Source: Setophaga petechia
Taxonomy: Eukaryota; Chordata; Aves; Passeriformes; Parulidae
Length of the DNA: 64,000 bases
Assembly: GCA_024362935.1 (NCBI GenBank)
Contig: JANCRA010000009.1
Location: forward strand, 19,041,572 to 19,105,571
Reading direction: 5' to 3'
The notes under the pieces are model-generated. The model was not told where the DNA came from. It ran no database searches and saw only the letters and a list, made by a program, of their open reading frames with translations. The position numbers were made by a program, and so were the translations under genes. Below are positions 48,333 to 62,388 of this stretch, one piece after another. Numbering within the stretch: position 1 is the stretch's first letter; every line of letters begins with the position of its first letter.

Positions 48333-50231
48333 GTAAGTCCTCTTCACCCTTTCTTTCCTATTGTTTTTGTTCCAGCCTGTTTTCATTTCCATCCTGTAAC
48401 ATGCTCTGTCCTCAACACATGGAATTCAACAGAAAGTTGGTAGGGCATCGGGACAGAGGAGAAAGGCATTGTGTGGGGATGTCTGTCTTCTGTTTGCAGA
48501 TTTGTATCAGAATGTGCAAAGAAGTCAGGCATTGGAGGCAAGGAAGCACAACAGAAAAGCCAGCCATTCCTGCTAAAAATAATATGTAACAGAACAAGTG
48601 GGAGATATCTCCCAAAGTGATGTAGTTTTATGCACTATTACAGCTTTTGACTGGGAATTTGGGTGCCACCCGCTAAACACAGTTCATGAAAGTGAGCACA
48701 CTCCCATAGTCTCAGAAGGAAGTCGTATTTTGCCAGAAAGGCCAAGAGATTACAAAGAGATTTAATGCTTCCTTGAAAACAAAATTTCTTGTTTAGCACT
48801 GTAAAGAACCACTTGATAGAAGCATTCTCATAATGTAGGAAAAAAGATTGAAAATAGCAAAGCATTATCCCTAGCGTTTTGAAGAAATTATGCAAATGGA
48901 GAGATGGCTTGATTAAATCTGGTTATGAGGAACAGCTCATAAATAAAAAAGGTGTTCCTTATTGTTCAAATTTGACAGTTTGACTATTAGAATTTCTACA
49001 TTTAGAGTACAGCTGATGCACTCACTTTTATTTTGGCAGGATATCTCAATCTTCCAGTGTTCTGTATCTGAAGTAATTTTCTGAAGGTTTTGAGACTGTG
49101 GTAAATCTGTACACAGTTGCTCAAACAATATTGCTTTTCTTTCTTTTTTTTTTTCCTATTCAGAACTGTGAATCTTAGATCTTTTCCCCCGTAGCTATTT
49201 ATATACATAAAAATTTTAAATGGGATTTCTTCATCCGAGTATTGAAGTGTCTCCTGTGCTAAAATGTGAATCAGTCAGAAATTAAAGTTAAAAGTAATTA
49301 AACCAGTGCATAAAGTGACATTCTTCTGAAGAGCCATGCACTTGAGATCATATTTTGAGAATGAAGCAAGTGTAACAAATTGAACAAGAGGTAGAATAAC
49401 AGAATAGGGTTTGAATCATAAAGTGAACAGAAATCGATTCATACAACTGTCTGGTAACATGCAAGAGAAAGACAATCTGTTATTTTCCAAATCCGTCCAA
49501 ATCCAATCTATTATTGTTTACAAAAGACATTTTCATTTAAATAAAAATAAATCTAATAAATATATAGGATATTTCTGTTTGGAGCTTGGTATAATTTGAA
49601 AATAAATTGGTTTTGGGACCTTCCATACACAGCATTCTACAATGTTTGACTCTTGGTCATCCACTATGGGATAGAAGGAGCCCTCTAAAACCTGGTTTGG
49701 ATACTCACCATAATTTTGTTTACCATTTGTGCTCCAATTACAAAAATTACACAGTAGCAGGACCTTTGGTGTGTGATTTGTGGTCTGGCAAAAGGTGACC
49801 AAGGCCCTGTGACAGGGAGCTGGACTTCTCTTGAGTAGGATCAGTTCTTACAAAATGCTGTTCTCCAGCCTTAGATAGTCTTCAAGATACTCTGAAAGTG
49901 CAGTCCAAAGTTTTTCAGGAGATCTTAGCACTTCACAAATGTGGGTCAGGGGACTGATTTCACTTGGGGGTATGGTGTTGCTTGCTCATGTTTGTGTCCC
50001 TGAGAGCAGAAACTGGTGAGCTAGAAAGCTTTATGGAAATATAACTAGAGAGCAGCTGTGGGACCTGTGATGCACAGAACTCTCTTCCTGCTGGGGCCAG
50101 AGTCACTTTCCATGTACCAGTGCACAGTGCCAGTTGTGCTGAATTTGGTTATGAGTGATGCAGCACCTCCTCTGTGAGACACAAATTTGTGGTCATTGAA
50201 AAGCCTGATCTAGCTGAAGGTGTTTCTGTTC

Positions 50232-50303
50232 ATTGCAAGAGGGTTGGACTAGAAGGGCTTTAAAGGTCCCCTCCAACCCCATTGATTTTGTGGCTCTGTG
50301 ACT
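50232..50303 (+). repeat. CR1 3' end fragment, + strand
   Basis: CATTGCAAGAGGGTTGGACT, AGAAGGGCTTTAAAGGTCCC and CTCCAACCCCATTGATTTTG followed by TGGCTCTGTGACT match the sense CR1 3' end and tail repeats. Only about 70 bp is present, so it is a very short truncated copy. Confidence 0.88.
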
Positions 50304-53300
50304 GTATTTTCTTTTCATCACAGTGCTGATTAAAAGACTGTTCTGAAAGTTTTAGGGCCTGTGTATGGAGCTTGTTAGAAATCTGTGGGTTTGTGCTGCC
50401 CTTTTTCTGATTCCTGTTACATTCTGGCACAGGGCAGATGGCTTCTCTTCACCTGTGTCTCATCTCTGCCTGGCTGACACTGGGCATTTTGTACCATGGC
50501 AAGGCAAATGTGAGTCACCTTGGAGAGTGTTCTTACTAAGTCCCAGGTACCAAAACTTGAGTCAGATCTTCTCACCCTGCATAGCTCTCAGGTTGCATCA
50601 AAACTGGTTTTTTCCACTTCCCTTTAATCCTAGAAATCCAGTATGAATAAGACCATTTTTTTCACGATTGCTGAACTTCCACCTTTTTTATGACCCTCAT
50701 GTCTGTACTTACCTTGCAGACAGTTATCAGTGTAGACTGTTGCTTCAAAAGGGAAGAAGGTAGAAAGGTGATTATGTAGTAATGCTGTAACATAAAATTG
50801 CAAAACAATACGCAACAAAATACAGAATTATTGGTGGTTTTTATCTGTACTCAGTAAACAATCTGCTGTTAAAATGCTGAACAAATTCAGTGCTTGATTC
50901 AGAGAGCTTGCAGTGGAAGTAACAGGCCAGGCACATGGTTACAGGTGAAGGAAGTAGAAATGGCAAGAAAATATATGTTTGAATGAGATGCAATTATTGA
51001 AAATGAGTGGCTAAAATTAATGATTATCAGGATAGGAACAATTTTTTATTACAGGCTTGAGAAATTATGTGAAAAGATAAAATTAATGTGCATGGGGCAA
51101 CTTGAAAAGTTGATTTCAAACTATACCTTCTGGCATAGTTGGAGGCTTGAAAGCAAACAGGTAAGAAGTCAAGAAATACACTGTTGACACAGTGGCCAGA
51201 AGAGACTGCAATTACAAAATACTCAAAGGGAAAGAATTATTCAGAGTTTCTGATAGTGATTTGTCAGAGTTAACATAATGTCTTGGTGGTGTCCAAATCA
51301 AAAAGTTGTGATCTCATGCATCCATATATCATTTTTCTTAAATATCAATCGTATGAGTATATATTTATTATGTATAAATAAAATGATTAATCACAAACTG
51401 AAAATGTATTTGTATTTGACTTTATATTCTGTTAAATTCTTCTATCTGATCACGCTGTGCTGCTGTGCACTTTGTTAATACTGCTCTTGTTAATATTTCT
51501 ATTATCTGTTTTCCATAGTAGATGATTTTGCAGTCATTATGAAAACAACAGAATTTTCAATTATATGAAACTGCTGGCATTTATCATCGCATGGTTATGT
51601 CTACCATGGCCCCTGATGGAAGCTGTGATACAACTTTTATAAAACAAGCAAACTTTTATAAAGCTTGAAACATGTCCAATACTTACCAGCTTTCATTTTA
51701 CAGTAAAGATTATCCATCCTGAAGTGTCATCAGCATTCAAATAATAATCACACCTCAGAATACCTTTTACTGGTTACAGACACTTCCCTTCAAGCCTGTA
51801 ATCTGCCTAAGTAAGAATCAGAGCCTAAAATGGTAAGTACAAGGTGTGATGCTTGTTGCTTAGCAGCAGCAGTGAGCCTGGGGCAGTCTTGCTCCAGTTA
51901 CACCTGCCTGGGCAGAGCTCTGCTAGGTGTGAAACAAACTTTTACAAAGGTGGACTTTGCATTTTTTGAATCTGAAACATCACTTCTGTTTGAAATATAC
52001 TGTTCACTTGAATCAGACAGGTCTTTGGACACAAGGATCACAGATCCCCATTTGCTTTGAATCACTGAGCATTGTGAAATTAAATCACTGAAACAGCACT
52101 GGTAAAACTCCCAGTGAAAAATGTGGAAACTGAAGAGGAAGTTGAGCATCCCAGACTCGTCGTTGTATAAACATATGGACAGAAAAGAGTAGGAAAAGAA
52201 GTTTATTTAATTAATCATCATTATCCTGAATTGAATAAAATTACCCTATTTTCCATAGTCAGAAAGGAAGCACAGTAAGATTTATGAGGCTCTTCAGCAC
52301 AAGAAAAAAATCAAATATTTTTTAGGGTTTTTTTTCAGCTTTTAATAATGATTTTTATGAGATATTAATATAATATACCCACATTTGTCTTTTTTTCCTA
52401 GTAGTGTTGCAATATAATACTTTGGGAGTTCTAAGAGGTTATCAAAAGCAGGTAAACATAGTTGCTCCTGTTTGTCAAGTAACTCCTATTTAAGAATGAA
52501 TTTTTTTTTCCTCTTCTTTCTACCTCTAGTCTTTTGCAGCATGTATTTCCATTTTGGAGAATGTGCTTCTGGCACTCACTGCTGGGTACAAGTACTGTCC
52601 ATTATCACATGTTGGGCAATGCATCTGGGAGCTGAGCTTAGGAAAGCTCAACAGCCTGTATCTCACATCTTTATCTTAATTTAGGAAAGTGCGTGTGCCT
52701 CATTATTGAGCTGGGTGAGGTCATTGTGTGTTCATCTGCATAAATTGCTCCTCAGCCTTTAAAAGTGATTAAAACTGATGTAGGTTTTTAATAGGTTTTT
52801 CACAGAAAGTTGTATGAAAGAAGTTTTATGTAATTAAGAAATATTTCTATGCTTCCCTCTTTACAGGGACTTTAAATTAAAATTAGGCTTTTTTTTAAAC
52901 TCTTTATTGATTTTTATTTTTATCAATTCTTTTTCCTACAAGTTATATCTATGTATTATTTCTTCTATAGGTTGTAGCTATCTCTACATCTATATTTTTC
53001 TGCCTCTGATGGTCAAACCAATGGGCTTGCTCTCCCAAGAGCCTTATTTCAGATTTTATTTCTCAGCATCCTTTAAAAAAAACTGTTTGTTTTTATGTTG
53101 GTCAATTCACTATGTATGTTTTCAAGAGATGTTGGTGGACAGACAATTTAGTTTTGGACAGATTGGGAATACCACTTATTCACGGGCACAAACAATCATT
53201 GCTAGTCTAATTTTAGAAGCATAGTCAAAATGAACTGTTTTTTCTTGGGTTTCTGCTCCCAGTGTCACCTGCTTCTGTGAGGCTGCACCCCCATAGTCCC

Positions 53301-54749
53301 TGTGTTTTGTGGTGTTTTGTGTTTTTGCTGGTCCTTGGGCCTCTGGTGTCTATCTGTGCTGTGCTTTGTGACACTGTATTTTTGTGCAAGGTTCACTCTA
53401 CGCAGGATAGCTGTGCTAGATCACTGTTCAGTAGTTAGCAGTGTGTGTTACCCCACAGTTTCACACAGCTGATCTAAAACTAAAACATGTTTAGGAAAAA
53501 GATGTCTCTTGGCTACACAGCGATTAAAACTACAAAAAGCTCAAGCCTGCAAAAATCCAGGCAGGTCCTGAGGCCAGCACTGTTACAGCAGTGTAAAGCC
53601 TGAGGCCTTTTAGTAGCAAACATGTGCACTGAGTCTCCAATGTCCCAGACAGAGCACAGAAACCCTGTATTCTTTTTGCTTAGGTAACTGAGAAAAAAGG
53701 TGTTAAAGGTCAGAGATGGACACTCACCATGCTGAGCTGCATGTGGTATGCAATACATTCCATTAAAAATCATGACTGGCCCTTTCATAACCTTTCCACA
53801 GTTAACCTTTATGAAGAAGGAACACCAGTACACTAACTTACATTGTTTATAAAGTAATAAATGCAATGTGAAATTAATTAGGTAGAGATGTAGTCAGGGT
53901 TTTTTTTTCTCCCATTCTCACTATGTTTATAGCATCCACAGAAACTGAGGGAGAAATTCAAACCTGCTAAAGTTTAGAATCAAGTGTACTGATTTTTAGC
54001 ATTACAATAGCAAATTCATGTGTTTATGCAGAGTATTTTAAGAGCAGCCTTCCAAAATTTCTAGTGAGTGCTGTAATAATTTATTGTCTGTATTCATATG
54101 GAAACAAATCAGCTGGTTTATGTTATCAAGAAGATGCCCAGTTGCTGAAGGAAGCAACACTTGTTGCCACCGAGGAAAGGAGCAGCAGTCCAACAGGAGA
54201 CAGTCTTCTCATAGCCTTTTTGGAAAGCCATTAAAATTAGATTTTCCTAATCATACCAATTAATGGGCTGATGTCAACAAGATTAACTAAAGGTTTTACA
54301 GTACTTTTAGAGTTAGGGCAGAAAGAACCTTTTTCTTTTGTTGTTTCTCTCCCTGTGATAGGTAGGATTTATGGAAGATTGATCTGGCCAATGGTGCATA
54401 CTGTGTTTAGGAGTGCATTTCATAGTTTCCTTTGTTGTAGAGCATTTTATTTCTCTTAGAACTTTTGTTCAGTTTTGGTCTATACAGACCAGTTTTTTTA
54501 AAGAAAAGTTCACATTGAAGTTTAGTTCTGAGTGGGTGCTTTTGTGCTCTGATTCAGTGATCCAGTGAAAAGTACAAAAGCCTGACATCTCTGAGAGATG
54601 GGGAAAACTGTGGGCATGGAGGGAGTTAAGAATCATCATGGGCAACTCATGCACTCAGTATAGAGGGCTTTGTAACAAATAATTCTGCAATAGCACGTCT
54701 CTGTTAGTTCAAATGGGAGAGATGAGCAATTGCCATTTCTTACTTCAAA

Positions 54750-55535
54750 TTGGAGGACTGGACCATAAGAGCCATTGAAGTTTAATAAGGGCAAGTTCCA
54801 GATTCTGCACATGGGACCTGGTTACCCTGCTTGTGTAGACCGGGGAATGAGAAGCTGCAGAAAAGCACTGTGGAAAAGGACCTGGGAGTCCTGGTCTGTG
54901 ACAAGTTGGACATGAGCCAGCAGCGCCCTGGCAGCCAGGAGCTGTGGGGGCATCAGGCACAGCAGGGCCAGCTGGGCAAGGATGGGGATTGTCCTGCTCT
55001 GCTCTGCACTGGGGCAGCCTCACCTCCAGTGCTGGGGGCAGTTCTGGGTGCCATGATATAAATAAGACATTAAACTATGGGAGAGGGTCCAAAGGAGGGT
55101 GAAGGGTCTGGAGGGGAAGCTGTATGAGGAGTGACTGAGGTCACTTAGTTTGTTCCACCTGGAGAAGAGGAGACTGAGGGGAGACCTCGTTGCAGTCTGC
55201 AACTTGCTCATGAGGGGAAGCAGAGGGACAGGCACTGATCTCCTCAGCCTTGTGACTGAAGTCAAGAAAAAGACATGAAGCTGAGTTGGGAGAGGTTTAG
55301 GCTGGATATCAGGGAAAGGTGCTACACCCATAGGGTGGCTGGGAACTGGAACAGACTCCTCAGGGAAGTGATTGCAGCACTGAGCCTGAGAGAGTTCAGG
55401 AAGTTTGAACAGCACACTCAGGCTCATGATGTGAAGCTTGGGGATGGTCCTGTGCAGGGCCAGAGTTGGACTTGATATTCATCATGGGTCTCTTTCAACT
55501 CAGCATATTCAGTGATTCTATGGTTTTCTGAATAT
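54750..55535 (+). repeat. CR1 LINE fragment, + strand, with 3' end
   Basis: This is the longest CR1 copy in the window, about 780 bp in the sense orientation. It includes GAAGTTTAATAAGGGCAAGT, AAAAGGACCTGGGAGTCCTG, GACATGAGCCAGCAGCGCCC, CACCTCCAGTGCTGGGGGCA, GGAGAAGAGGAGACTGAGGG and GGCTGGATATCAGGGAAAGG, and it ends GTGATTCTATGG, the CR1 tail octamer context. The reverse-transcriptase frame is interrupted. Open frames on both strands (54745-55023, 54831-55061, 55020-55427, 55275-55475) are parts of it. Confidence 0.95.
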
Positions 55536-58500
55536 AGAAACCGTGATGAAGCTGTGACTGTTTCTTGCCAAGATAGTTTGAAATACAATTACTCTATCAT
55601 TTCATCTATGTGAAGAAAGAGCTACAGCTTTTAAAAGCTTCATCAAGATTCCCCCTAAGTATGATCCCAATTTTCATTCACACACAGACATTCTGATTTT
55701 TTTTCTTAAATGAATGAGCAGAGGAGAAAAAAAAATAGGATAATTCTCAGATAGTCTCTGTTTTTGTCTGAAAGCAAGAGCATTCCCAGCAAGGAAGGGA
55801 CAGAACAAGAATTTTAAAAGCTCTGGAAGATTTCAGGTTAGGAGGAGAAGGTGTCAAAGTTAATCAACTGCAAATCACTGTTTAAGAAATTCTTCCTCCC
55901 CTGAAACATCATTGAAGAAGACAAGCTAAGGGCAGACCTAATTCCAGGCAATTTATAGGAATGCCTGAGTACCTTGACCCTCACAATTTGAGCTCTGAAT
56001 TGTAAATTGTGTATCCAGCTACTTGAGTGGAACCCAGAATTTTGAACCTGTGAAAAACCTACTATAAAAATATCCTTTGCAATAGGGCCCTGCAGGGAAA
56101 TTCACAGAAGTGATTCAGAAAATACAGCTAAGATAAATGCTTTGGGATATTTTCAGACTAGTTGTTATATGAATATTCCTGAACTGTGGAGGTTGTGTAA
56201 CTTCAGCTAAAGCTCTATGAATGTGGGACAGTCTGGGGACATTTTTTATACAGTTAAACCTGCAGCATAATTTCATGAAGGTGAAGGATAAGATTGTGCT
56301 CTCAGGATAGACTGCTCTTTTCACAACTGGCAGCCTATCCTGTTCACAAAGGAGTGCTCTGAGAGCAGTCTGTGAGGTGATGCAACCAACCTGAACTGGG
56401 TGCCAGCACCCAGGAAATGTTCCAGGGCAGGAGGTTTTACACTGGATCTTCTCCTGAACCAGAGAGGCAGTGCAAAAAATGGATTGCATGGGACAGAGTG
56501 GCTTGGTCAGCACCTAGTCCAGCCAAGGTCAGCCCACCACGGTGCAGCTCAGCACACATCCCTAAGGATGTGCACTACTCATTCACCTGCTTGGCACAAG
56601 GATCTTTTGGGGTTCTTTGTTCCCATAAAAAAGAATTCAGTAAACTTAGAAATGGCCATGGTCATCAATTGCTGTTGATTTCTTTTTGACATCACAGGTG
56701 GCCTAAAAGTAAGAGGGAAGATTTTGCAGAAAAATGTGTTTGCTGATATGCACTGAGAATTTCCAGATAACTTGTTTCTTTAGTATATACAAAAAGATGT
56801 AGGAAATCTGAGGCAATTTCTGAATTTTGATCTCACTCTCAGATTGGGAAACCAAGTGTCAGGACCAACATATTATTTAAGGAATTTGAAGAACCTGTTC
56901 TTTAGGAGAAAGCTAACAAGAGGTCATTTTCATCATGATGAAAATGTTTTTAACAGTTTTTTTTAAATAAATAATTTATAAATAGTTTTAATTATTCTAT
57001 GAGCCAGATTGTTTTTCTTTTTTCTCTTTTTTTTTACCCTTAGAAGTGTAAAGTAAGTAGGATAGAATGTAATCATAAGTAACTTCCATTAACACTTGGT
57101 AACAAAGGTTTCCTGTCATTCTTGCTTGGGAGCTGAAATGTTATCCCAGTGACGGTCAGCTGAACAGTTTCTGAGGGTTAGAGGCTGATTCAAGCATCTA
57201 ATACAGGGATGTGGAGTCTTTCACAGGCCACAGCAGTGGAGGAATCTTCAAAAGACTAATTGGCTATCAGTCCTGGAGCATTTAATTGCAACCAAGTTAC
57301 AATTCACAAAACAAGTGAAAATAAGATGGGTAATTAATATCTTGTACTGGTTTTTCTATGAGGGAATAGTATAAAATACCAACTAATCTTAGTGCCAGCC
57401 CTGATCTTACTCAAATAGTGTAGATATACTTTACAGTTTTGGATTTGTGTAACTGTCATTAAAATTACATTATGTTAGACTCTGATGAGGAAACCATTGA
57501 TTTTTAGGAAGGCAGGATGCTCCATAGCGAAGAGTCAGTGTGGGGAAGAATGGCTACAGTGAGAACTTACAGATTTAGCTCAGAAAGTTCTAAGATTTCA
57601 ACTGTTACATGCAGAAATCTAATTTGGGAAGCTGTGAAGAGTTATTTCGGTGTATTAAGTATGTAGTTTGGACATACAAAACATTTACTGCAGACATTGC
57701 AGAGATTAAAAGAAGCGTCTCTGTGGGGGCCTCCACAAACATTCATGCACTTTAGAAAAGATTGCAGTATTTTGATCATAAAATTGACAATGTGGACTTT
57801 CAAACAACCTGCTAAATAAAGTTATCTACAGAAGTTCAAAGGCACAAACTTTGTTGGATTTATAACCAAGTGATTACTTACAACTGGAAAGAAAATGCTG
57901 TTATATTTCAATGAGCTTACACAAATTTGTCTCATGCAAAACTCATGAAAAAAACTCTGTAAAGGAAGTGCCATTGCATATGCTGATAATGCTGCAAAAA
58001 TCTCCTGGCAAGAGGGTTCATTCATTCATTTGCTTTCCAGAAATCAACTTTAAAGGCATTAAATGATCTACCTATTACAAAATTCTATGGAAACTTATAA
58101 CATTCTTCCCAATTATGTTTTTGAGCTTCAAACTGATCGAGAGAATAAATAAATACTGTTGGAGGGAAAAGAGGAAGAATGCTTTTATATATCCAACTGT
58201 GCTCAGAATTTACCATTGTCTCAAAGCTGGTCATTTCAATGCTGAAAGGGTTTGAATACCACTAACTTAATTTACTTTGGAAACAAAAAGAAAATGTCTA
58301 GAGTTGCTTCCTTTATTTTACAGGTCCAGCTAGTTCTGGGGAAGATACTTGATAAAGATGCCCTAAATTTTCAGGTCTAACCAGACAGAGATTTCTAAGG
58401 TGGCAAATGGCAGAAGGCAGCATAGTGGGGTCTGTGGTGTTGTGCCAGCTGAGCAGACATGCCAGGAGATCTGGGTCCAGGGAGCCTGGATCCCTTTCAG

Positions 58501-59102
58501 ATCCAACCAAATAGCCTAGATTAAACCCATGGGTACTGTTGATGAATAGTGTCAGATTTGGTTCTGCTGTTGAAGTTGGATTTGCTGTATTTATGAAAAT
58601 TTATGAAAAACTTACTGAGTGTAAGAAGGGCACAAACTGACCTCCCTGCTTTTATCTGGGAGAGCTCCCAAGCACTGCCACCTTCATACCAGGCTTCCAG
58701 CAGGAAACCTGGTGGTAGCCATTGCTCTGAAATGTTAATTTCTGCCAGACTGACCAGACTAAAGTATTTTAATTAAGCCAAATTATGTGTTCTGAGCAAC
58801 TTTAATTATGAATTTGGTTCTCTTTCTGGTACATTACTTTCTGAATGCTGATACTGATTTTCAGAGAATGTTTTTTTGAGCCATCCCTTCAGCTGATCTC
58901 AGCCAACAGAGCTCCTTGAAGTTAATGATGATAAGTTCATATAGATCAGCTGAGGATCCTGACTTAGAATTTCTTTATATGCTACATAGTAGTGTAAACA
59001 CATTTTTTACTTGGTTGCACATAGGATCCACCTCTTTTAAAGAGGCATTTTTTTGAATGTGTTTTACAGTGTTTTATATCCCTGTGTTTTGTTTTTCTCC
59101 AG

Positions 59103-59310
59103 ACTTTTGAAAAAGGAAGAAAATTTTATTTTTATCCCTCGTTCCCGTGAAGAGCTTCCAGAAAACTTTCCAAAGGAAATTCCTGGGATCTGTTACTTCC
59201 TGGAGGTCAAAAGTGCTCAGAAGCCGCCAAAACCTTCCATCCCATCTGCCAGAGTGAGAAAGGTGTCCTACAACATCGGCACCATGTTCCTCCGGGAGAC
59301 CAGCCTATGA
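59103..59310 (+). CDS. GUCY1A2: GUCY1A2 last coding exon with PDZ-ligand C terminus
   Basis: The first base completes a Gln codon begun in the previous exon (CA|A). It is followed by 68 residues from [19 protein letters not shown] to FLRETSL and a TGA stop at 59308-59310. [20 protein letters not shown] and CYFLEV close the cyclase domain, and the region after it is a Pro- and Lys-rich tail ([20 protein letters not shown]). The final ETSL fits a class I PDZ ligand (Thr-Ser-Leu). In mammals the alpha-2 C terminus is known to bind PSD-95-type scaffolds, placing alpha-2/beta-1 at synaptic membranes; alpha-1 lacks this ending. The tail therefore settles the paralogue. The acceptor TTCTCCAG and the frame match leave little doubt. 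A longer frame back to 59041 is intron read-through. Confidence 0.97.
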
Positions 59311-60036
59311 GGCCTGCTGCAGATCAAAGACTTGTCAAAAAAGCACAAGCCCAGAACTGGGTCATGACAGGGGAGTTGGAGGTTCTTTGTGTTTCACTGC
59401 CTTCTTCTGAACAGGCAGTAAAAAGCTCCATGTAATGTCAGGCAATAATCATTTTAAAAGGTGGGTAACTGCTGTCAGTAAACAAAGTGGAGATAGGGAA
59501 AAAATATTAAACAATGTACTTCCACTTCCAGAGGAATTTCTTTCATAAACTTCAGTCTGGCCCCTCTATGGCAAACAAAACGACGAAACAAAACCCCAAC
59601 TCTCAAATTAGAGGTTGGTCTTGTTTTGTGCAGAAAGGATGATGGTTCTCTGTAGATTTGCACCAGCTAAGCAGAATTGAGAGTCAGTTCTGATTATGCA
59701 TTCCTGTATTTAATGTGTTCTTCAGTAAGGTAATGATGTTTTTTAACTTTATGAACAAGCATTTCATACATATACTGTAGAGCTATTGTAACCTTCCTGG
59801 CAGGAGGAATTATGACTCAATACAAATATTGTAGGAATTTAACCTATTTTTATACATATTTCACTTTCTGGATAATTACATTCCACATACTGTAAGCTGA
59901 GTGAGCTTAGATAGCTTTTCAGAAGAAGTTACTGTATATTTCATACATTCTACCTACCAAACCTTATTCTTATACAAGTGGGAAGAAGGCATTTCTTGAC
60001 TTTTTTGGCCACAAAAAAAAAAATCAATATTTACAG

Positions 60037-60042
60037 AATAAA
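60037..60042 (+). terminator. Candidate polyadenylation signal AATAAA
   Basis: This is the first canonical hexamer after the stop codon, about 730 bp into the putative 3' UTR. The T-rich stretch TTTATCTGGTTTTTATGC at about 60064 lies at a plausible distance for a downstream element. It could give a short-UTR isoform. Confidence 0.4.
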
Positions 60043-60501
60043 ACCCCCACTTTGATAAATCACTTTATCTGGTTTTTATGCTAAAGCTTTAGATGAGCAC
60101 TGTCTTCTTATATAAAATAATGTTCAGTATTTGTCCTACAGTGTTGTATGTCCAGTCCTTCCAGGACAATGTAAACAAAGTGCAGAAGATCAATGTGTGG
60201 ACAACCAGAAAAGTTCTCTTCAATGGGACTTATTTTCCCTCTAAATTATCAGCCAAACTCATTTTCAGTAAAAGTCCTAAACTTCTCTAAAAATTTGGTC
60301 TTGTGAAAACTTACTCTGAGGAATTCCAGCAGACACTGGAAGCACTCTGAATGCTGGTTTTCCACATTTTTTAATAGGACTTGTGCTCCTAGTCCAGATT
60401 GATTGTTGAAAATCCATTCTCTTAATAATGATTGCTCATTTGGAAACTTCCTCTATTGTTGGATTGGCTGAAGGTCCCCTGCTTTATCTAGTTGAGATCA
60501 A

Positions 60502-60507
60502 AATAAA
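60502..60507 (+). terminator. Candidate polyadenylation signal AATAAA
   Basis: A canonical hexamer in the context ATCAAAATAAAGACC. T-rich sequence follows at 60535-60570, before the A-rich block at 60586. Use of this site is inferred only from the motif. Confidence 0.35.
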
Positions 60508-60585
60508 GACCAAAAAGGGAAAGGCAGTACTTTTCCAGGTTTAATGCAAATGGCAGTTCAAGATTTTTGTTAGTCCAAGACAATT

Positions 60586-60660
60586 AAAAAAAAAAGAAAA
60601 CAAAAAAAACCAAACAAAACCAAAAACAAATACAAGCAAAAAAAAAAAAAAATCAAAAAA
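60586..60660. repeat. A-rich low-complexity block
   Basis: About 75 bp consists almost entirely of A with scattered C and G (AACCAAACAAAACCAAAAAC), including a 14-A run. It could be the eroded tail of a retroposon on the + strand, but no body is recognised upstream. It could also mis-prime oligo-dT in cDNA libraries and so mimic a transcript end. Confidence 0.8.
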
Positions 60661-62388
60661 GACCAATTCTTTGCTGTTGAAAATTAATACAGTATTATTG
60701 TCTTCAGTTAATCCAGTTCAAGCAAGATGTATATCTGGAACATTTTCAGGCATTTTTTATTTCTCAGATTTTCTTTTTCACAAGTAGTGGTGGTCAGTTT
60801 TCCTGTGTGGGTGTGCTGCCTTTGGATCATGCTGGGGTGGGTGATGTTGTGAGCTTGCAGTTTGTCAGTTAAAATCCGTGCTGTGGCTTAGCTGCACATG
60901 GGCCTTTAATCACTTTAATCGAAGATAAGACTCAGCAGCAACTAGGAGGCATAAGATACTCTGCATTTCTCTAATTCAGAACAGAAATGAGTTTGCTTAT
61001 GGATTTAGTAGTCACAACATGATGCACCTCTTGAAAATAAGTTAATAACTTTCACCACATTTGAAGATTGTCCAGCTGGATCTTTCTGTGAAGGGAATGA
61101 CAGTTCTCTATTTCTCCCCTTTGACCAGTAGCCCCTGTGAGTCAGCATGGCACTGCTAGCCTGTGCTGAGAATGTTTCAGGATTCCTTTCCATGAAGCCT
61201 TTCTGGATGAGACAGAACTGTCTTGAACCTTCACCGACTTCAGCAGGCAGATGATGTCTGAACTTATTATGTAGGGGTGAGTTCTTCCTTGCCTGAGGAG
61301 GGTATTAGCCCAGAAACCTATTTTAATGCAAATTTCCTCACTTTCTAGTGGGATACTGATGTTAGACTTCTTCCATTGGTATTAGAGCATTGCTGGGATT
61401 AGAGTTGTTATTTTTTATCTGCCTTGATAAACAGCATATGGAGTTCTGTGTTCTATCTAAAAAATAACTTAAAAAAACTTTTGTTCAAGCTTGAGATTGT
61501 GAAATTTCCATCCAAATTACAGATCTGAGAATTTCCTGCACAGGATGACAAGTTTTAGCCTATAGCCATTAGTTTGCACATAGACAGGATGTAGCATGCA
61601 TTTTTTTACCCTGGGAACACCAGTGAGATGTGTAAGAATCAGAAATGGATCAAAGTTCATGTTTCATCACTGAAAGAGGAATGTCACTTCCCAGCTAATA
61701 AATCCATAGTTCTGATGTCATTACTTAGTTCCCTAGAGTGAATTTTTTTCAAGTAACCATTAGTAGATTTAGATTTCAGTCTGACTTCTCTGGCACTTCT
61801 TCACTGTTCAGTAGTTGCTGATGTCAGAGTCTCAACCTATCTGGCCAAGCTCTTTTTCTCTTCTCACCACCCACACTCCTATGTGAAAAGTACAAATTTG
61901 GAGGTTTAGACCAAAAGCTTATAGTTCAATATCTTGTCTCTTACAGTTGCCAGTAAGAAATGTCTAGGTTAATTCTGCACCTGATCTTGATAGTGGAAAC
62001 ATTTTCATAGTAAATGATGGATAAATGCTAGTTTCACTGGCAAATTGGAGAAGCAATCAAAACCAGTTTTGTATCACCATCCTCATCCTCTCAGAGACTT
62101 TTTGTTGTATAAGGAGATTTAAAATCAGAGAGATCTGTGTGAGAACTGAAAATTGGTATCACCATTGATAGTGTTTGCAAATAAATCATCTAGCTCCCCA
62201 AATCAGAGTACTGATTCTATAAAAATGTGCAGTCTTTGTTTTTCATAAGCTTACGTAAAGGTAACATATCTAGAACTGCAGCACAGATGCTAGGTATTAT
62301 GTTATTTGTGTTATGATTAAGGATGTTAATGAAAAAAAGTGTGGGCTCTCTGGGTACATTTTTCTATGTCAGTATGAGGAAAGTGTAA

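Larger units (their letters stand above)
48333..59102 (+). other. GUCY1A2: GUCY1A2 intron, about 10.8 kb
   Basis: This is a phase-2 intron (codon CA|A) with a GTAAGT donor and a T-rich acceptor TTTTGTTTTTCTCCAG ending at 59102. It contains a CR1 3' end (50232-50303) and a larger CR1 fragment (54750-55535), both on the + strand. I see no gene in 48340-50220, 50310-54740 or 55540-59090. A hairpin with 10 bp arms (AGACTGCTCT at 56309-56318, AGAGCAGTCT at 56362-56371) lies in the right half. Confidence 0.93.

Noticed and set aside
48251..48589. 112-codon + strand frame overlapping the third exon
   Set aside because: It is out of frame with the GUCY1A2 reading frame and is a shadow of the CpG-rich exon running into the intron.
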